From the NCBI GenBank assembly GCA_030673645.1, contig DAOVIO010000037.1, positions 1 to 27,687 of the forward strand: a stretch of DNA of 27,687 bases, written 5' to 3'. The stretch's first letter is position 1; every line of letters starts with the position of its first letter. The notes under the pieces were generated by a model. The model searched no databases. It was not told the DNA's origin and was given only the letters and a program-made list of their open reading frames with translations. Positions 7,539-16,658 of the stretch are shown here, piece after piece. The translations under genes and the position numbers were made by a program. The stretch is from JAGLSB01 sp023135955 (lineage in GTDB: Bacteria > Bacteroidota > Bacteroidia > Bacteroidales > GCA-2748055).

Positions 7539-9899
7539 CTAAAACTTAAAACTATAACTTACAGAAGGTAAAAAGGATATTAAACTTTGTTGGTATAGTT
7601 TGAGATCTCCTTCTTCAGAATAAATGCTAATACCTTGCCCGCTAGCTATCTGCATGGGCATTTGTTCCTTTTGAAAGTAATAATAGTATGGATTTTGCCT
7701 ATTATAAAGATTTAGGACACTGAGATTCCAGGATCTTTCTCCCTTTTTAACTGACTTTTTGAATTTAAGTGCAATATCAAGTCGGTGATAATCTTTCATT
7801 CTAAAAGAGTTGATCTCGTTATACACAAAAACATCTTCTCCAAAAGAATTATATTTTTTAACAGGGAGAGTAACAGGATATCCTGTTCTGTATTTCCAGA
7901 TTGCTGAAAAAGTTATGTTTTCCCTAATTTCATGCATGAGAACTAAATTAGTGGTAATACGGCTGTCATATTTGAAAGGAAACGCGTTCCCATTATTTAA
8001 TTCTTTAAATCGACGCTCCGATTCTGAGAGTGTAAAACTAATCCACCCAGTTGTTTTACCTTCTTCTTTACGAAATAGAAACTCCATACCTTTTGAAATT
8101 CCTGTGCCCGATTTAAGGATCTTATTTTCCCACATTTCATCATTTCGGAAGAAGGATTCACCCTGATCCAGTGCAATTAAATCATCCATTTGTTTGAGAT
8201 ATGTCTCTATGGAAATTTTGTATTTTTCCTTTAATAAATACTCAAAGCCTACTGAAAATTGCTTCGCCCTCTGAGGGGGAACATATGCAGTTGTAGGCAT
8301 CCAGAAGTCGGAAGGCATTCCCACTCCTGAATATGTCAGAAGGTGAACGTACTGTTGCATTTCGCTATAAGCAGGTTTAATGGAGAAATTTGGGAATAAC
8401 CTTATGTTGGCAATTAACCTTGGCTCAAATGAAGAATAATACTCCTTATTAACAGAATATCCGGAATAATGAAAGCCTAAATTCCAACCCAACCATTTGA
8501 ATAAATCTATATCATTTTCGATGTAGAATTTGTTCTCTATTGCTTTAATCTCAAGATTTTCAAAATGCAATTCATAAGAGTCTTCCGGTTTTCCAATCTG
8601 TTCAAAAAATGTATTTCCCGGAGTAAAAGAATGAACCATCCATTCAGCACCTAATCTGAGCTTGTAATTTGATGATATAAATATTTCAGGTGCAAATTTT
8701 ATAAATAAGTCATTTACTCCGGAATTGAATTTACTTGTTTTTGACTCAGTGATGGTGTCTGAGGAAAATTCATTTTCAAATCCTGTTTTATAATGATAAC
8801 TTGTATATCCAATTACTGTATTAAGAAATATTTTTGGACTCAGTATCAAATTCCATCTGAAAGAACTATTCACATTGCCCCAATTTACATTGTTTTTAGT
8901 ATAATCGGAATAATTAGAATATTGATTATTATCCTTAATCATAACCTGGTCATCTCCTGAGTAAAAGCTTAAATGAAGCCTGTTCTTATCATTTATTTTA
9001 TAATTGAATTTTGCATTCAGATCATAAAACCTGTAAATAAGCTCCTCTTTTAAAAAGAGATTAAAAACAGGTAAGGTATTTTTTCTGGCAGAGATCAGAA
9101 AGGATGATTTGTTTTTAATGACGGGACCTTCAAAAAGAATTTTTGAGGACAATAATCCAATTGAGCCGGAGGTTTTATATGAATTTAAATCACCATCCTT
9201 CAATCTTATATCAACAACCGATGAAAGTCTGCTGCCATATCGTGCAGGAAATCCGCCTTTATATAATGTAAAATCTTTTATAGCATCTGAATTGAAAGTA
9301 GATATGAAACTACCAAAATGACTAATATTGTAAAATGGGACATCGTCCATCAGAATAAGGTTCTGGTCAGCACTGCCACCCCGAATATATAAACTAGCTT
9401 TGCCCTCTGCACCCGATTGAACACCTGGTAAAAGCTGGATTGCATGAATAATATCATTTTCTCCTAGAAATTCGGGTAACTTATTAAGTTCGGCTATTGA
9501 AATACTTGCGGTTCCCGTTTCATTGGATTGTGTAAAATCAACTTTATTTGCATTTACTACAACTTCATCAATGTCTATTCCTTGTTCCAGATCAATTATG
9601 AAGAACAATTCGGATGATTTACCTAGTTGAATGATTTTTTGTTGATAGCCAACATAAGAAAAATAAATATTTTTGGTTTCTTCTTTAACTTTGAGACTAA
9701 AAAATCCAAACTTATTAGAGATTGTTCCTGATTGACTTGAAGGAAGGTAAACATTCACCCCTATTAATCTTTCACTGGTCTTTTTATCATTTATATATCC
9801 ACTTACAATCTTTGTTTGGGAAAAACATGCATTAAAGGAGGAAAAAATATGCAGACTCAGAATAATGAAGTTCTTATAATTCGATTTCGATATAGTCAT
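7539..9899 (-). CDS. TonB-dependent receptor with N-terminal carboxypeptidase-like domain
   Basis: Outer-membrane beta-barrel transporter of unknown ligand, energised by TonB. The 786-residue protein has a signal peptide with likely cleavage after CFSQ (about residue 28). A CarboxypepD_reg-like beta-sandwich follows (about 30-110; SGYINDKKTSERLIGVNVY). The plug domain (about 130-235) contains DIIHAIQLLPGVQS, LYIRGGSADQNLILMDDVPF and GFPARYGSRLSSVVDIRL, and a barrel runs to the terminal KF. It overlaps the upstream DUF4249 gene by 26 bases, a common pairing in Bacteroidota. No SusD-like gene is present, so it is not a typical polysaccharide utilisation system. Confidence 0.93.
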   Translation of the reverse strand: MTISKSNYKNFIILSLHIFSSFNACFSQTKIVSGYINDKKTSERLIGVNVYLPSSQSGTISNKFGFFSLKVKEETKNIYFSYVGYQQKIIQLGKSSELFFIIDLEQGIDIDEVVVNANKVDFTQSNETGTASISIAELNKLPEFLGENDIIHAIQLLPGVQSGAEGKASLYIRGGSADQNLILMDDVPFYNISHFGSFISTFNSDAIKDFTLYKGGFPARYGSRLSSVVDIRLKDGDLNSYKTSGSIGLLSSKILFEGPVIKNKSSFLISARKNTLPVFNLFLKEELIYRFYDLNAKFNYKINDKNRLHLSFYSGDDQVMIKDNNQYSNYSDYTKNNVNWGNVNSSFRWNLILSPKIFLNTVIGYTSYHYKTGFENEFSSDTITESKTSKFNSGVNDLFIKFAPEIFISSNYKLRLGAEWMVHSFTPGNTFFEQIGKPEDSYELHFENLEIKAIENKFYIENDIDLFKWLGWNLGFHYSGYSVNKEYYSSFEPRLIANIRLFPNFSIKPAYSEMQQYVHLLTYSGVGMPSDFWMPTTAYVPPQRAKQFSVGFEYLLKEKYKISIETYLKQMDDLIALDQGESFFRNDEMWENKILKSGTGISKGMEFLFRKEEGKTTGWISFTLSESERRFKELNNGNAFPFKYDSRITTNLVLMHEIRENITFSAIWKYRTGYPVTLPVKKYNSFGEDVFVYNEINSFRMKDYHRLDIALKFKKSVKKGERSWNLSVLNLYNRQNPYYYYFQKEQMPMQIASGQGISIYSEEGDLKLYQQSLISFLPSVSYSFKF

Positions 9900-10821
9900 T
9901 GTTTAGGATTATAAATGTTTGAATCAATGATTGATAAGCTGCAAAGATTCCAGAATTACCCGGAATATTTGAAAAAACATTAATGGGTTCTGCCTGCCCA
10001 TATATTATGTCATCCTTTAAATGATATCCTTGTTTCAATAAGGAAACTTTATAGTTGTAATAATTTTCAGAAATAGTTCTGAAATGAATTGTTATTGTAT
10101 GACTGTCAACCACATCATCAAAATCCTCAAAGGCATGTAGGTAATGAATAGGAATAACCACTTCCTTACCGTTAATTTCTTTGTCGCTGAATGGCAGACT
10201 TACGGGCTTTCTCTTCCAGAAACTCATTACAGTAGGGTAATATGATTCTGAAGTGATTGGGGGGAAATCAGTAAAAATATTGTGTGGATCAGAAAAAGCA
10301 GTACTCGACAAAAAAATTTCATAATAATTATCTTGGTCTTCGGGGTCATTTAGAGTGAAACTCACTTTTGCATATGAGCGATTGTTATCGTCTCTACCCG
10401 CAAAAGGAAGAATGCTAATCTTTGTCGGCAATACTTTTTCTGGAAGGATGTCCTCTGCGATTATTATATTTTCATTGTGTTCAACCTTCAATTGATACCT
10501 GCCTGGAGATAAACTGTGAATTTTAGATGAAGTATACAGGCTGGTTTTGTCGAAATATTCAAGGCTGTCAATTAGTAAATCATTATGAAAAAGAGTAAGC
10601 TTTGCATTGTCGATAATAGGATAATCAATTGTATCTAATATACTTATTGTTTCCCCCATATACGCAGAAATATTTTGGGGATATGGAATTGTGAAGGGTT
10701 GAAAGAGGCAGTTTACTACATAGTTTGAATCCTGATTTGGTAGAGCGATTTCTATTTCCTTTTGGCAGCCAAATAGCAAAGAACTAATTAGAAGAAAAAT
10801 GTATTTATTATTTCGCTTCAT
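9874..10821 (-). CDS. DUF4249-type lipoprotein, partner of the TonB receptor
   Basis: The 315-residue protein starts MKRNNKYIFLLISSLLFGC, a lipoprotein signal with lipidation Cys19, followed by a short acidic/hydrophobic segment. The rest is beta-rich, with the DUF4249 pattern: a VVNCLFQP segment soon after the Cys, repeated immunoglobulin-like strands such as SPGRYQLKVEH, and a conserved YYEIFL region. The ORF extends 11 codons upstream to ATG 10854, but that places charged and polar residues before the signal peptide, so ATG 10821 is preferred. Members of this family commonly sit beside a TonB-dependent receptor; their role is unknown, perhaps surface ligand capture. Confidence 0.82.
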   Translation of the reverse strand: MKRNNKYIFLLISSLLFGCQKEIEIALPNQDSNYVVNCLFQPFTIPYPQNISAYMGETISILDTIDYPIIDNAKLTLFHNDLLIDSLEYFDKTSLYTSSKIHSLSPGRYQLKVEHNENIIIAEDILPEKVLPTKISILPFAGRDDNNRSYAKVSFTLNDPEDQDNYYEIFLSSTAFSDPHNIFTDFPPITSESYYPTVMSFWKRKPVSLPFSDKEINGKEVVIPIHYLHAFEDFDDVVDSHTITIHFRTISENYYNYKVSLLKQGYHLKDDIIYGQAEPINVFSNIPGNSGIFAAYQSLIQTFIILNNDYIEIEL

Positions 10822-11198
10822 TTTGAAGAACAAGCTCGATTGATTTAGGATCATGGAATGCTTTATTTTTAATTATTTAAGCTGGAACCGATTCTAATAC
10901 CAATTTTCTAAAACGGATGATGGTATTGAAAAAGTGTGATGCAACGCATTAAATTTATAAAACTTTACCCTGATGGCTAGTAAAGGAAGTTTTAAGAGTA
11001 ATACTTGGTATTGTTCTGAAAAAGGTCTTAGAAGAAGCTAGTTATCGATGCATTGTAAAACCTAGCCCCGTAATCATACCATTCCAATTTTGACAAAACC
11101 CTTTTTCAAAGAACTCTTCTGATATTTAAAATAGCGATTATTATTTAATATACATAGCAACTCAGAATTAAGTATGAGTCAGTTTTTCTTTTTGGGAA
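10822..11198. other. 377-bp intergenic region without a credible gene
   Basis: All frames are broken by stops. Two imperfect direct copies, CCAATTTTCTAAAAC (10900-10914) and CCAATTTTGACAAAAC (11084-11099), flank about 170 bases. AATACCA (10896-10902) has an inverted partner TGGTATT near 11010. A short plus-strand stretch around 10975-11040 looks mildly coding-like but is closed by stops. A decayed mobile or repeat element is possible but unproven. Confidence 0.4.
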
Positions 11199-11570
11199 TT
11201 ACTTTTTGTAGAAAAGGAGATTTAGATCTTCAACTTTCTTAAAATCATCATCTGCGGTTATCAAAGGTAGGTCAAGATAAAGTGAAGTTGCAGCAATAAT
11301 ACAATCAGGAAGTTTTAATTTGAATTCTCGCCGAAGGTTGGTTGTTGTAGCTTTTATTTCGGAATTAATGTCAATAATAACACATTCCGATAACAAACGC
11401 TCGATAATGCTAATATCCTTTTTAGTTAGTCCGGGGAAAGATAATAATTCGAGCTGAGTAATAAATGAAATGTAGAATTGCTTGTTATTCAATAATTCTG
11501 TGAGTGTCTCATCTCCCTGAAGCATATAAAGGATAATATTGGTATCTAAAAAAAGTTTATTCCCATTCAT
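11199..11570 (-). CDS. PIN-domain ribonuclease toxin, VapC-like
   Basis: Predicted Mg2+-dependent RNase toxin of a type II toxin-antitoxin pair. The 123-residue protein has the four PIN acidic positions: Asp9 in FLDTNI, Glu41 in TQLELLSF, Asp89 in LKLPDCIIAA and Asp107/Asp109 in ITADDDF. Length is typical for VapC. The start ATG lies inside the end of the 56-codon antitoxin gene (14-base overlap), a coupling normal for such pairs. The target RNA cannot be read from sequence. Confidence 0.88.
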   Translation of the reverse strand: MNGNKLFLDTNIILYMLQGDETLTELLNNKQFYISFITQLELLSFPGLTKKDISIIERLLSECVIIDINSEIKATTTNLRREFKLKLPDCIIAATSLYLDLPLITADDDFKKVEDLNLLFYKK

Positions 11571-11727
11571 CTCTTAAAGCTTTCTGAATTTTAAGTGGGT
11601 CATCTTTTAGCTTTAACAGACCTGAGAATTTATTTGCATCAATACCTTTACTTAAATTACTGTTTAATCTTTTAAGTAATTTCCTGATGCTTTCCTTTTG
11701 GGAACCATATTTAAGTATTGTAACCAT
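11557..11727 (-). CDS. Small antitoxin of the VapC-like toxin
   Basis: A 56-residue ORF starting MVTILKYGSQKESIRKLLKR and ending KIQKALRDEWE-stop, directly upstream of and overlapping the PIN toxin by 14 bases. The N-terminal part is basic and helical. The C-terminal tail, with an acidic/Trp ending (IQKALRDEWE), resembles the toxin-wrapping tail of small Bacteroidota antitoxins. It probably binds toxin and the operon promoter. No recognised DNA-binding domain is long enough to name. It is short enough to be missed by length-filtered gene calling. Confidence 0.78.
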   Translation of the reverse strand: MVTILKYGSQKESIRKLLKRLNSNLSKGIDANKFSGLLKLKDDPLKIQKALRDEWE

Positions 11728-11935
11728 ATTTTATTTACAAAAATATGAAATTATAAGACAGAATAAAAATTATTGAAGAAAGGCTTAGAGGTTTAGGATC
11801 CAATCAAAGACAATAAACTCTTATAGCTTAATCATAACAATGGGATTTTATAAATTTGTTATCAAAGAGCTGGAAAATACTAATTTTACGAATCAATAAA
11901 GTATATCTCATTTTATGGATTAACAAATTCCAGGT

Positions 11936-13477
11936 TCAATCTTCAGAATAATTCTCCCACACCTCCTCATATTTTACTGCCAATTCCTTCAGCTTTTCCG
12001 GATACTCTTCTGAAAGATCATTTGTCTCTGAAGGATCATCTTTCACATTAAATAAATGCCATTCTTCTTTATTTACATTTGCTATTTTCCAATCGCCCAT
12101 TCTGAACATCCGACTCCTTTCAAGACCGGAAATAAAAAATTCAGGTTCTTCTCTTTGTTGGCCCTTAAAGACAGGTAATAATGATTTTCCGTGCAACGGA
12201 ATAGTTTTATATCCATGAATACTATCGGGGTATTCAATATTTAGTATATCCAGAAAAGTAGGTGCAATGTCCACTATATGTCCAGTTTGTGAACTAATAG
12301 TATTTGGCTCAATAACTCCTGGCCATGATGCTATAAATGGAGTTCGGCTTCCACCTTCGTGACCATATTGCTTATAATAACGGAAAGGAGTATTTCCCGC
12401 ATTTGCCCATGTTGCGCGCAATGACCAGTATGAATTAGCCGGACCGGGCTGCACATCTGGAATTTTATTTGACTGATAGGGGCAAGAACCATTATCAATG
12501 AGAAACATGATTATTGTATTTTCAAGTTTTCCGTTTTCTTCCAGATCAGATAATACTCTGCCAATATTTTGATCCATTCTATCAATCATAGCTGCAAATA
12601 CAGCCATTTCAAGATCGAGAGAGTCTTTCTTTTCTTCGGTTAAGGAATTCCATGGATAATAATCAGTGTACTCTGGAATAAATGGTCCGCGGAATTTATT
12701 AATATTTCCTTCAGGGGGACTTAAAAGTGTATTTTCATTAATGATACCTATCTCTTGCATCTTACTGTAGCGCTCTTTTCTTAATTCATCCCATCCTATC
12801 ATATATTTGCCCCGGTATTTGGCAATATCTTCGGGTCTTGCTTGCAGAGGGTAATGAGCAGCATGGTAGGGTAGATATAAAAAGAAAGGTTGGTCTTTAG
12901 TATAAGCTTCGTCTAACCACTTCAAAGCATAATCAGTGATAAAATCAGTTTTATACATGGGAGATTGCTCATATTCAATCTCATTGGCTGTTATCTGTTT
13001 TCCTTCTAGATAAAAGGGCTTTTCAAACTCTCCACCTGGAGGCAGGAAATATTCAGTAGTTGCCCAAAAATATATTGAGTGGTCGAAAACATTTTCAGCT
13101 TTACAATAATCGGGAACCCACGGATCGAAATGCTCCTTTCCGCTCATAATGTTGAAATAGCCCGCTTGCTTTGTTAAGTCTGCAATATGGACAGCACCAT
13201 TTCCGCCATAATACAATCCGGTAAGCAAAGATGACCTGGTAGGATTGCATTTGGCCATATTATAAAAAGATTGAAACTTCATTCCATTAACTGCAATACC
13301 ATCGATATTTGGAGTGTTTATTTCACTTCCATAGCAGCCAAGGTCAGAAAAACCAATATCATCTGCCATGATAATAACAATGTTTGGTCTGGTTTCTTTT
13401 TTGGTATTATCACATCCCGAATTAATACCAGATGTGATTCCAATGGCAACTAGAGGTATAAATGGTTTGATTTTCAT
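11936..13477 (-). CDS. Sulfatase (arylsulfatase A-like), probably exported
   Basis: Predicted to remove sulfate esters from an organic, possibly polysaccharide, substrate. The 513-residue protein has an N-terminal hydrophobic segment ending NSGC (Cys22), a weak lipobox, so it is likely periplasmic or surface-bound. The metal-binding Asp39-Asp40 lie in IIMADDIGFSDLGCYG. The formylglycine site is Cys77 in CNPTRSSLLTG (C-x-P-x-R). MSGKEHFDPWVP follows, then LIDNGSC and HEGGSRTPFIASWPG in the C-terminal half. A Cys-type site needs a radical-SAM or FGE maturase encoded elsewhere. No carbohydrate-active or susCD genes flank it, so the substrate is unknown. Confidence 0.92.
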   Translation of the reverse strand: MKIKPFIPLVAIGITSGINSGCDNTKKETRPNIVIIMADDIGFSDLGCYGSEINTPNIDGIAVNGMKFQSFYNMAKCNPTRSSLLTGLYYGGNGAVHIADLTKQAGYFNIMSGKEHFDPWVPDYCKAENVFDHSIYFWATTEYFLPPGGEFEKPFYLEGKQITANEIEYEQSPMYKTDFITDYALKWLDEAYTKDQPFFLYLPYHAAHYPLQARPEDIAKYRGKYMIGWDELRKERYSKMQEIGIINENTLLSPPEGNINKFRGPFIPEYTDYYPWNSLTEEKKDSLDLEMAVFAAMIDRMDQNIGRVLSDLEENGKLENTIIMFLIDNGSCPYQSNKIPDVQPGPANSYWSLRATWANAGNTPFRYYKQYGHEGGSRTPFIASWPGVIEPNTISSQTGHIVDIAPTFLDILNIEYPDSIHGYKTIPLHGKSLLPVFKGQQREEPEFFISGLERSRMFRMGDWKIANVNKEEWHLFNVKDDPSETNDLSEEYPEKLKELAVKYEEVWENYSED

Positions 13478-13734
13478 ATTTATGATTTAAATATTGAATA
13501 AAGTTATTGCATTTAGAAAGTTCAATAAATGAAGACTAAAATAATGTTTGTAATTTACTTAGAAAATATTTAGAAACTATTGTAAATATGGGTTTTCTTA
13601 AATAATTAATATCACTTATAAGCTAAAGATTTCTCAATATTACTGCTTTTTTAAGTTGATATAGTGTAACTTGAACTTTGGTTTCTCAAAAAAAATCATT
13701 AAAATTGTTACCATTACACTAAAACTAAAATGAA

Positions 13735-15618
13735 ATGGACAAAGCTTATTTATACATCAAGAAGTTAATTGCTCTTCTGCTTTCGTTTTTTGTTATGATA
13801 GCAGTTTTCAGTTGGCTTACTGCAACAAATATAACAAGCCCGATCTTGGTTCATGAAGCACATTATGGGATGAATGTTATTCCTGCAATGTTACTTGCCT
13901 TAATGTCTGGTTTTCTTGTTTTGTCCTTTCTTTATTTTAAAATTACAGGCATTAAACCTAATTATTTGTATGGAATAAAGAAGGCAGACGATCATTTAAA
14001 TAAAAAAGGTGGATTCTGGTTGCTTTTCAAATGGGTATTCAGTCTTTTTGGACTTGCTTATGATTTGGTTGCATGGTCGGTAAATGGTGTTTATACTCTT
14101 TTTCTAATAATTATTGATGTATTATTATTAGTTAAAACCATAATTTACTGGATTATACATGCTATAATATGGATTCTTCGCTTATTTGTTCCTCCCATTG
14201 TATTTCTGTACAAAATGTTTATTTATTATCTGATCAGATGGCCCTGGTGGATATATAAACTTACTTTCAGAAATCTCTCTCTTTCCATTAATAAGAATTT
14301 TTATTTTATATCCCTTTGGGGAGCGGTTTTTTCTATCTTTCTTATCACTTTATTTTATGGGCTTGGCAGGTTAGTTGGAATAGATGGAGTCGTTTTTATA
14401 GGCCTGGTTTTTTCAGTATTACCTCTGGTTTGGAGTTATGCTGAGATATCAGCTTTAAGGCATGAAGACAGATATGATGAGGATTTAGATACCGTTAGAT
14501 ATAAGTTTAATAGTGGATTTGAAGCAGTAAGGGCAGTATTATATTATATGGTAATATTTCTAATCGGAATAATTTCGGAGATTCTTCTCAATCTACTGGG
14601 GTGGATACCAAATATTGGATTTAGTTTTTTAGGTATTGTTTTGAATTTAAATACTTTTATTTCCATCACTCTCATTTTTGTATTTGTCATTCTTGTTTTT
14701 GCTAAAGTTCTAATGCCAGCTCATGTGGTTCATAATCCTGATTATGAGAGCAATCTTGACAACAGCGGAAAGTTCCTTGAGATTATAGGAAAAAAATTTC
14801 TAAGGTATCTGACAGCTCATATTCCCGGATTTATCTTTGCGGGGATATTAAGTATCATTCCAGCCATTATTTTATTACTTGCTGTCAGCTTAACGATGGA
14901 ACTGAAGAATAGTATTATGGAATCAAGGATTGATACACTCGAAGCAAGAGCCTACACAATTGAGTTAAAAGACAGGTATATATTAGAGGAGCGGATTGAT
15001 AGGTTTACCTATTATAAAAACTTTCCCATGAATGTAATCGATGATTTTATTAATCTGAAAGACTACTCAGACAAAAAGAAAATTGTTACGATGAATATTG
15101 AGGGACTTAAAAATGAAATAATTAAGGTAAATAGCATTTTTAAAGCAGATATTGACTCTCTTGGTTTTGTAGTGAAGCATTTAAGTAATGTTGCCAATGA
15201 GGAAAGTTTCAGGTTGCTGAGAATTGCGAAAATGGATCTTGAAAATAAAGAAATTGATTATGAAGTATGGCAGGCTGAAAAGTTAGAGGAGGAATTGAAG
15301 ATGACTGCAGATCTAATGTATACTAAAGGTATGTTATACCAGCTTCCTATTGCTTTTTTCTTCACAATAATATGGATGTCTGTTTTTGGAGGTTTAGTTC
15401 TTGCTGTAGTTATTTCATATTTTGGGAATGTTTATCATGAATTATATGCCTTCAAAGAAAATGACAAACCAATATACTTTAAGCAGGTTGCAACCGAATT
15501 AAATTCTAAAGACCGAAATCAACCTTTGCTTGGGTTTACACTATTATTACTCATAATAATCATTCTTATTGGTATTCTAAGTGATTTACCAGCGCAATTG
15601 ATGGGAATATTTAACTAA
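13735..15618 (+). CDS. Large polytopic membrane protein of unknown function
   Basis: I do not recognise a family. The 627-residue inner-membrane protein has about ten predicted hydrophobic helices: two at the N-terminus (about 8-30, 48-70), a dense Trp/Ile-rich cluster (about 95-170, with IRWPWWIYK), then about 190-210, 220-240, 265-290, 300-325 and 360-385. A long charged, helical, probably coiled-coil segment (about 390-535, rich in E/K/D) follows, then two final helices (about 545-570, 603-623). The layout, helices around one large soluble helical insert, suggests a structural or sensing role, but that is inference. It is divergent from the sulfatase and ends at a strong terminator. Confidence 0.85.
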   Translation: MDKAYLYIKKLIALLLSFFVMIAVFSWLTATNITSPILVHEAHYGMNVIPAMLLALMSGFLVLSFLYFKITGIKPNYLYGIKKADDHLNKKGGFWLLFKWVFSLFGLAYDLVAWSVNGVYTLFLIIIDVLLLVKTIIYWIIHAIIWILRLFVPPIVFLYKMFIYYLIRWPWWIYKLTFRNLSLSINKNFYFISLWGAVFSIFLITLFYGLGRLVGIDGVVFIGLVFSVLPLVWSYAEISALRHEDRYDEDLDTVRYKFNSGFEAVRAVLYYMVIFLIGIISEILLNLLGWIPNIGFSFLGIVLNLNTFISITLIFVFVILVFAKVLMPAHVVHNPDYESNLDNSGKFLEIIGKKFLRYLTAHIPGFIFAGILSIIPAIILLLAVSLTMELKNSIMESRIDTLEARAYTIELKDRYILEERIDRFTYYKNFPMNVIDDFINLKDYSDKKKIVTMNIEGLKNEIIKVNSIFKADIDSLGFVVKHLSNVANEESFRLLRIAKMDLENKEIDYEVWQAEKLEEELKMTADLMYTKGMLYQLPIAFFFTIIWMSVFGGLVLAVVISYFGNVYHELYAFKENDKPIYFKQVATELNSKDRNQPLLGFTLLLLIIIILIGILSDLPAQLMGIFN

Positions 15619-15620
15619 AA

Positions 15621-15656
15621 AAATACCCCTGCAAAACTTATTTTGCAGGGGTATTT
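15621..15656. terminator. Bidirectional intrinsic terminator
   Basis: A perfect 16-bp inverted repeat (AAATACCCCTGCAAAA with its complement) around a CTTA loop, flanked by A-runs on the left and T-rich sequence on the right. It lies between the convergent membrane-protein gene (stop 3 bases before) and the DUF1858 gene, and should work in both directions. Confidence 0.92.
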
Positions 15657-15682
15657 AAATTTTTTGTTGTTTTGGAATTCGC

Positions 15683-15898
15683 TTAGTTATCAAGCTGATC
15701 CATTAGCTTGTTAAGATCGCGGATAAATCCATCAATATCCGATTTTACAAATCCTTTTTCCTTGGCAGCTTCTTGAAGTGTTCCCCATATTGGTTCCCCA
15801 CAAGCAATGCATTTAATACCCTTTTCAGATAAATACATTACAGAAGCCGGTAACTTGCTTACCAAGTCCTCAATTTTTGTTTCTTCCTTTATTATCAT
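15683..15898 (-). CDS. DUF1858-type two-cysteine protein
   Basis: A 71-residue soluble protein with the DUF1858 / hybrid-cluster-associated redox-disulfide pattern: a helical N-terminus (MIIKEETKIEDLVSKLP), then Cys30-x2-Cys33 in GIKCIACGEPIWGTLQEAA and a helical C-terminus. The two cysteines could form a redox disulfide or bind metal. Such domains are often linked to redox or regulatory proteins, but the function is unknown. A perfect -7 promoter match lies 22 bases upstream, and the gene ends at the shared bidirectional terminator, so it is a monocistronic unit divergent from the HD-domain gene. Confidence 0.85.
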   Translation of the reverse strand: MIIKEETKIEDLVSKLPASVMYLSEKGIKCIACGEPIWGTLQEAAKEKGFVKSDIDGFIRDLNKLMDQLDN

Positions 15899-15919
15899 CC
15901 TTCATTAATTTTAACGGCA

Positions 15920-15927
15920 CAAAATTA
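15920..15927 (-). promoter_or_regulatory. Candidate promoter for the DUF1858 gene, -7 element
   Basis: Minus strand reads TAATTTTG (8/8 to TAnnTTTG), 22 bases upstream of the ATG. No -33 element is evident. Confidence 0.42.
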
Positions 15928-16014
15928 ATATATTTTTTAATATCTGTATATACTATCTGCTTTTGTTTTATCTTATATTTTTAATTTTATGAAGTTTTTG
16001 TTTAAAATTATAAT

Positions 16015-16569
16015 ATGGAAAGACAATCAGCATACAATTTATTAAAGGATTATGTTAAATCTGAAAAGATGATAATTCATTCTCTTAGCTCTGAAGCTGT
16101 ACTACGTGCAATAGCCAGGAAAACGGATCAGGATGAGGAAAAATATGGAATAGCCGGATTATTACACGACATTGATGTGGAAATAACAAACGCCGATCCG
16201 AAAACACACGGAATAAAATGCATTGATATTCTTGAAGCGAATGGAATTGAAGCAGACATTATTGATGCAATAGCTATGCATAATGAGGAAGCAAGTGGGA
16301 AGGAAAGAGAGACAGAATTTCAGCATGCTCTTGCTGCTGGAGAAACTATTACAGGATTAATATATGCTACAGCACTTATTTATCCCGATAAGAAAATAGC
16401 AAGTGTTAAGTATAAGTCAGTTACTAAAAGGATGAAACAAAAAGCATTTGCCGCCTCAGTGAGTAGAGAGAATATTCTGGAATGTGAAAAAATTGGATTA
16501 AGTCTGGAGGAGTTTGTTCAAATATCTGTTGATGCAATGAGGGAGATTAGTGAAGAGATTGGTTTGTAG
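16015..16569 (+). CDS. HD-domain (HDIG-type) phosphohydrolase
   Basis: A 184-residue cytoplasmic protein with metal-binding positions of an HD domain: His22 in IIHSLSSEAV, His51-Asp52 in GLLHDIDVE, His65 and His89 (AIAMHNEE). At the place where many relatives have the final Asp, this sequence reads ALAAGETITGLI, so Glu may substitute. The TGLIYATALIYPDKKI segment is typical of the small HDIG hydrolases often annotated as nucleotidyl phosphohydrolases. Substrate unknown. It lies alone between a divergent DUF1858 gene and a convergent Plug gene. Confidence 0.85.
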   Translation: MERQSAYNLLKDYVKSEKMIIHSLSSEAVLRAIARKTDQDEEKYGIAGLLHDIDVEITNADPKTHGIKCIDILEANGIEADIIDAIAMHNEEASGKERETEFQHALAAGETITGLIYATALIYPDKKIASVKYKSVTKRMKQKAFAASVSRENILECEKIGLSLEEFVQISVDAMREISEEIGL

Positions 16570-16658
16570 GGGAAGAAGAAGTGATGAGTGAGAAGTGAGT
16601 GGAAGTGATAAAGAAGGTCATCAGGTTGTCATTTACGGTTCAGGTGTTAATAGGGGAT

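Noticed and set aside
16570..16658. AGTGA-rich stretch after the HD-domain gene, considered as a repeat or terminator
   Set aside because: The short AGTGA/GAAGTG motifs are irregular, and no stem or fixed period could be supported.
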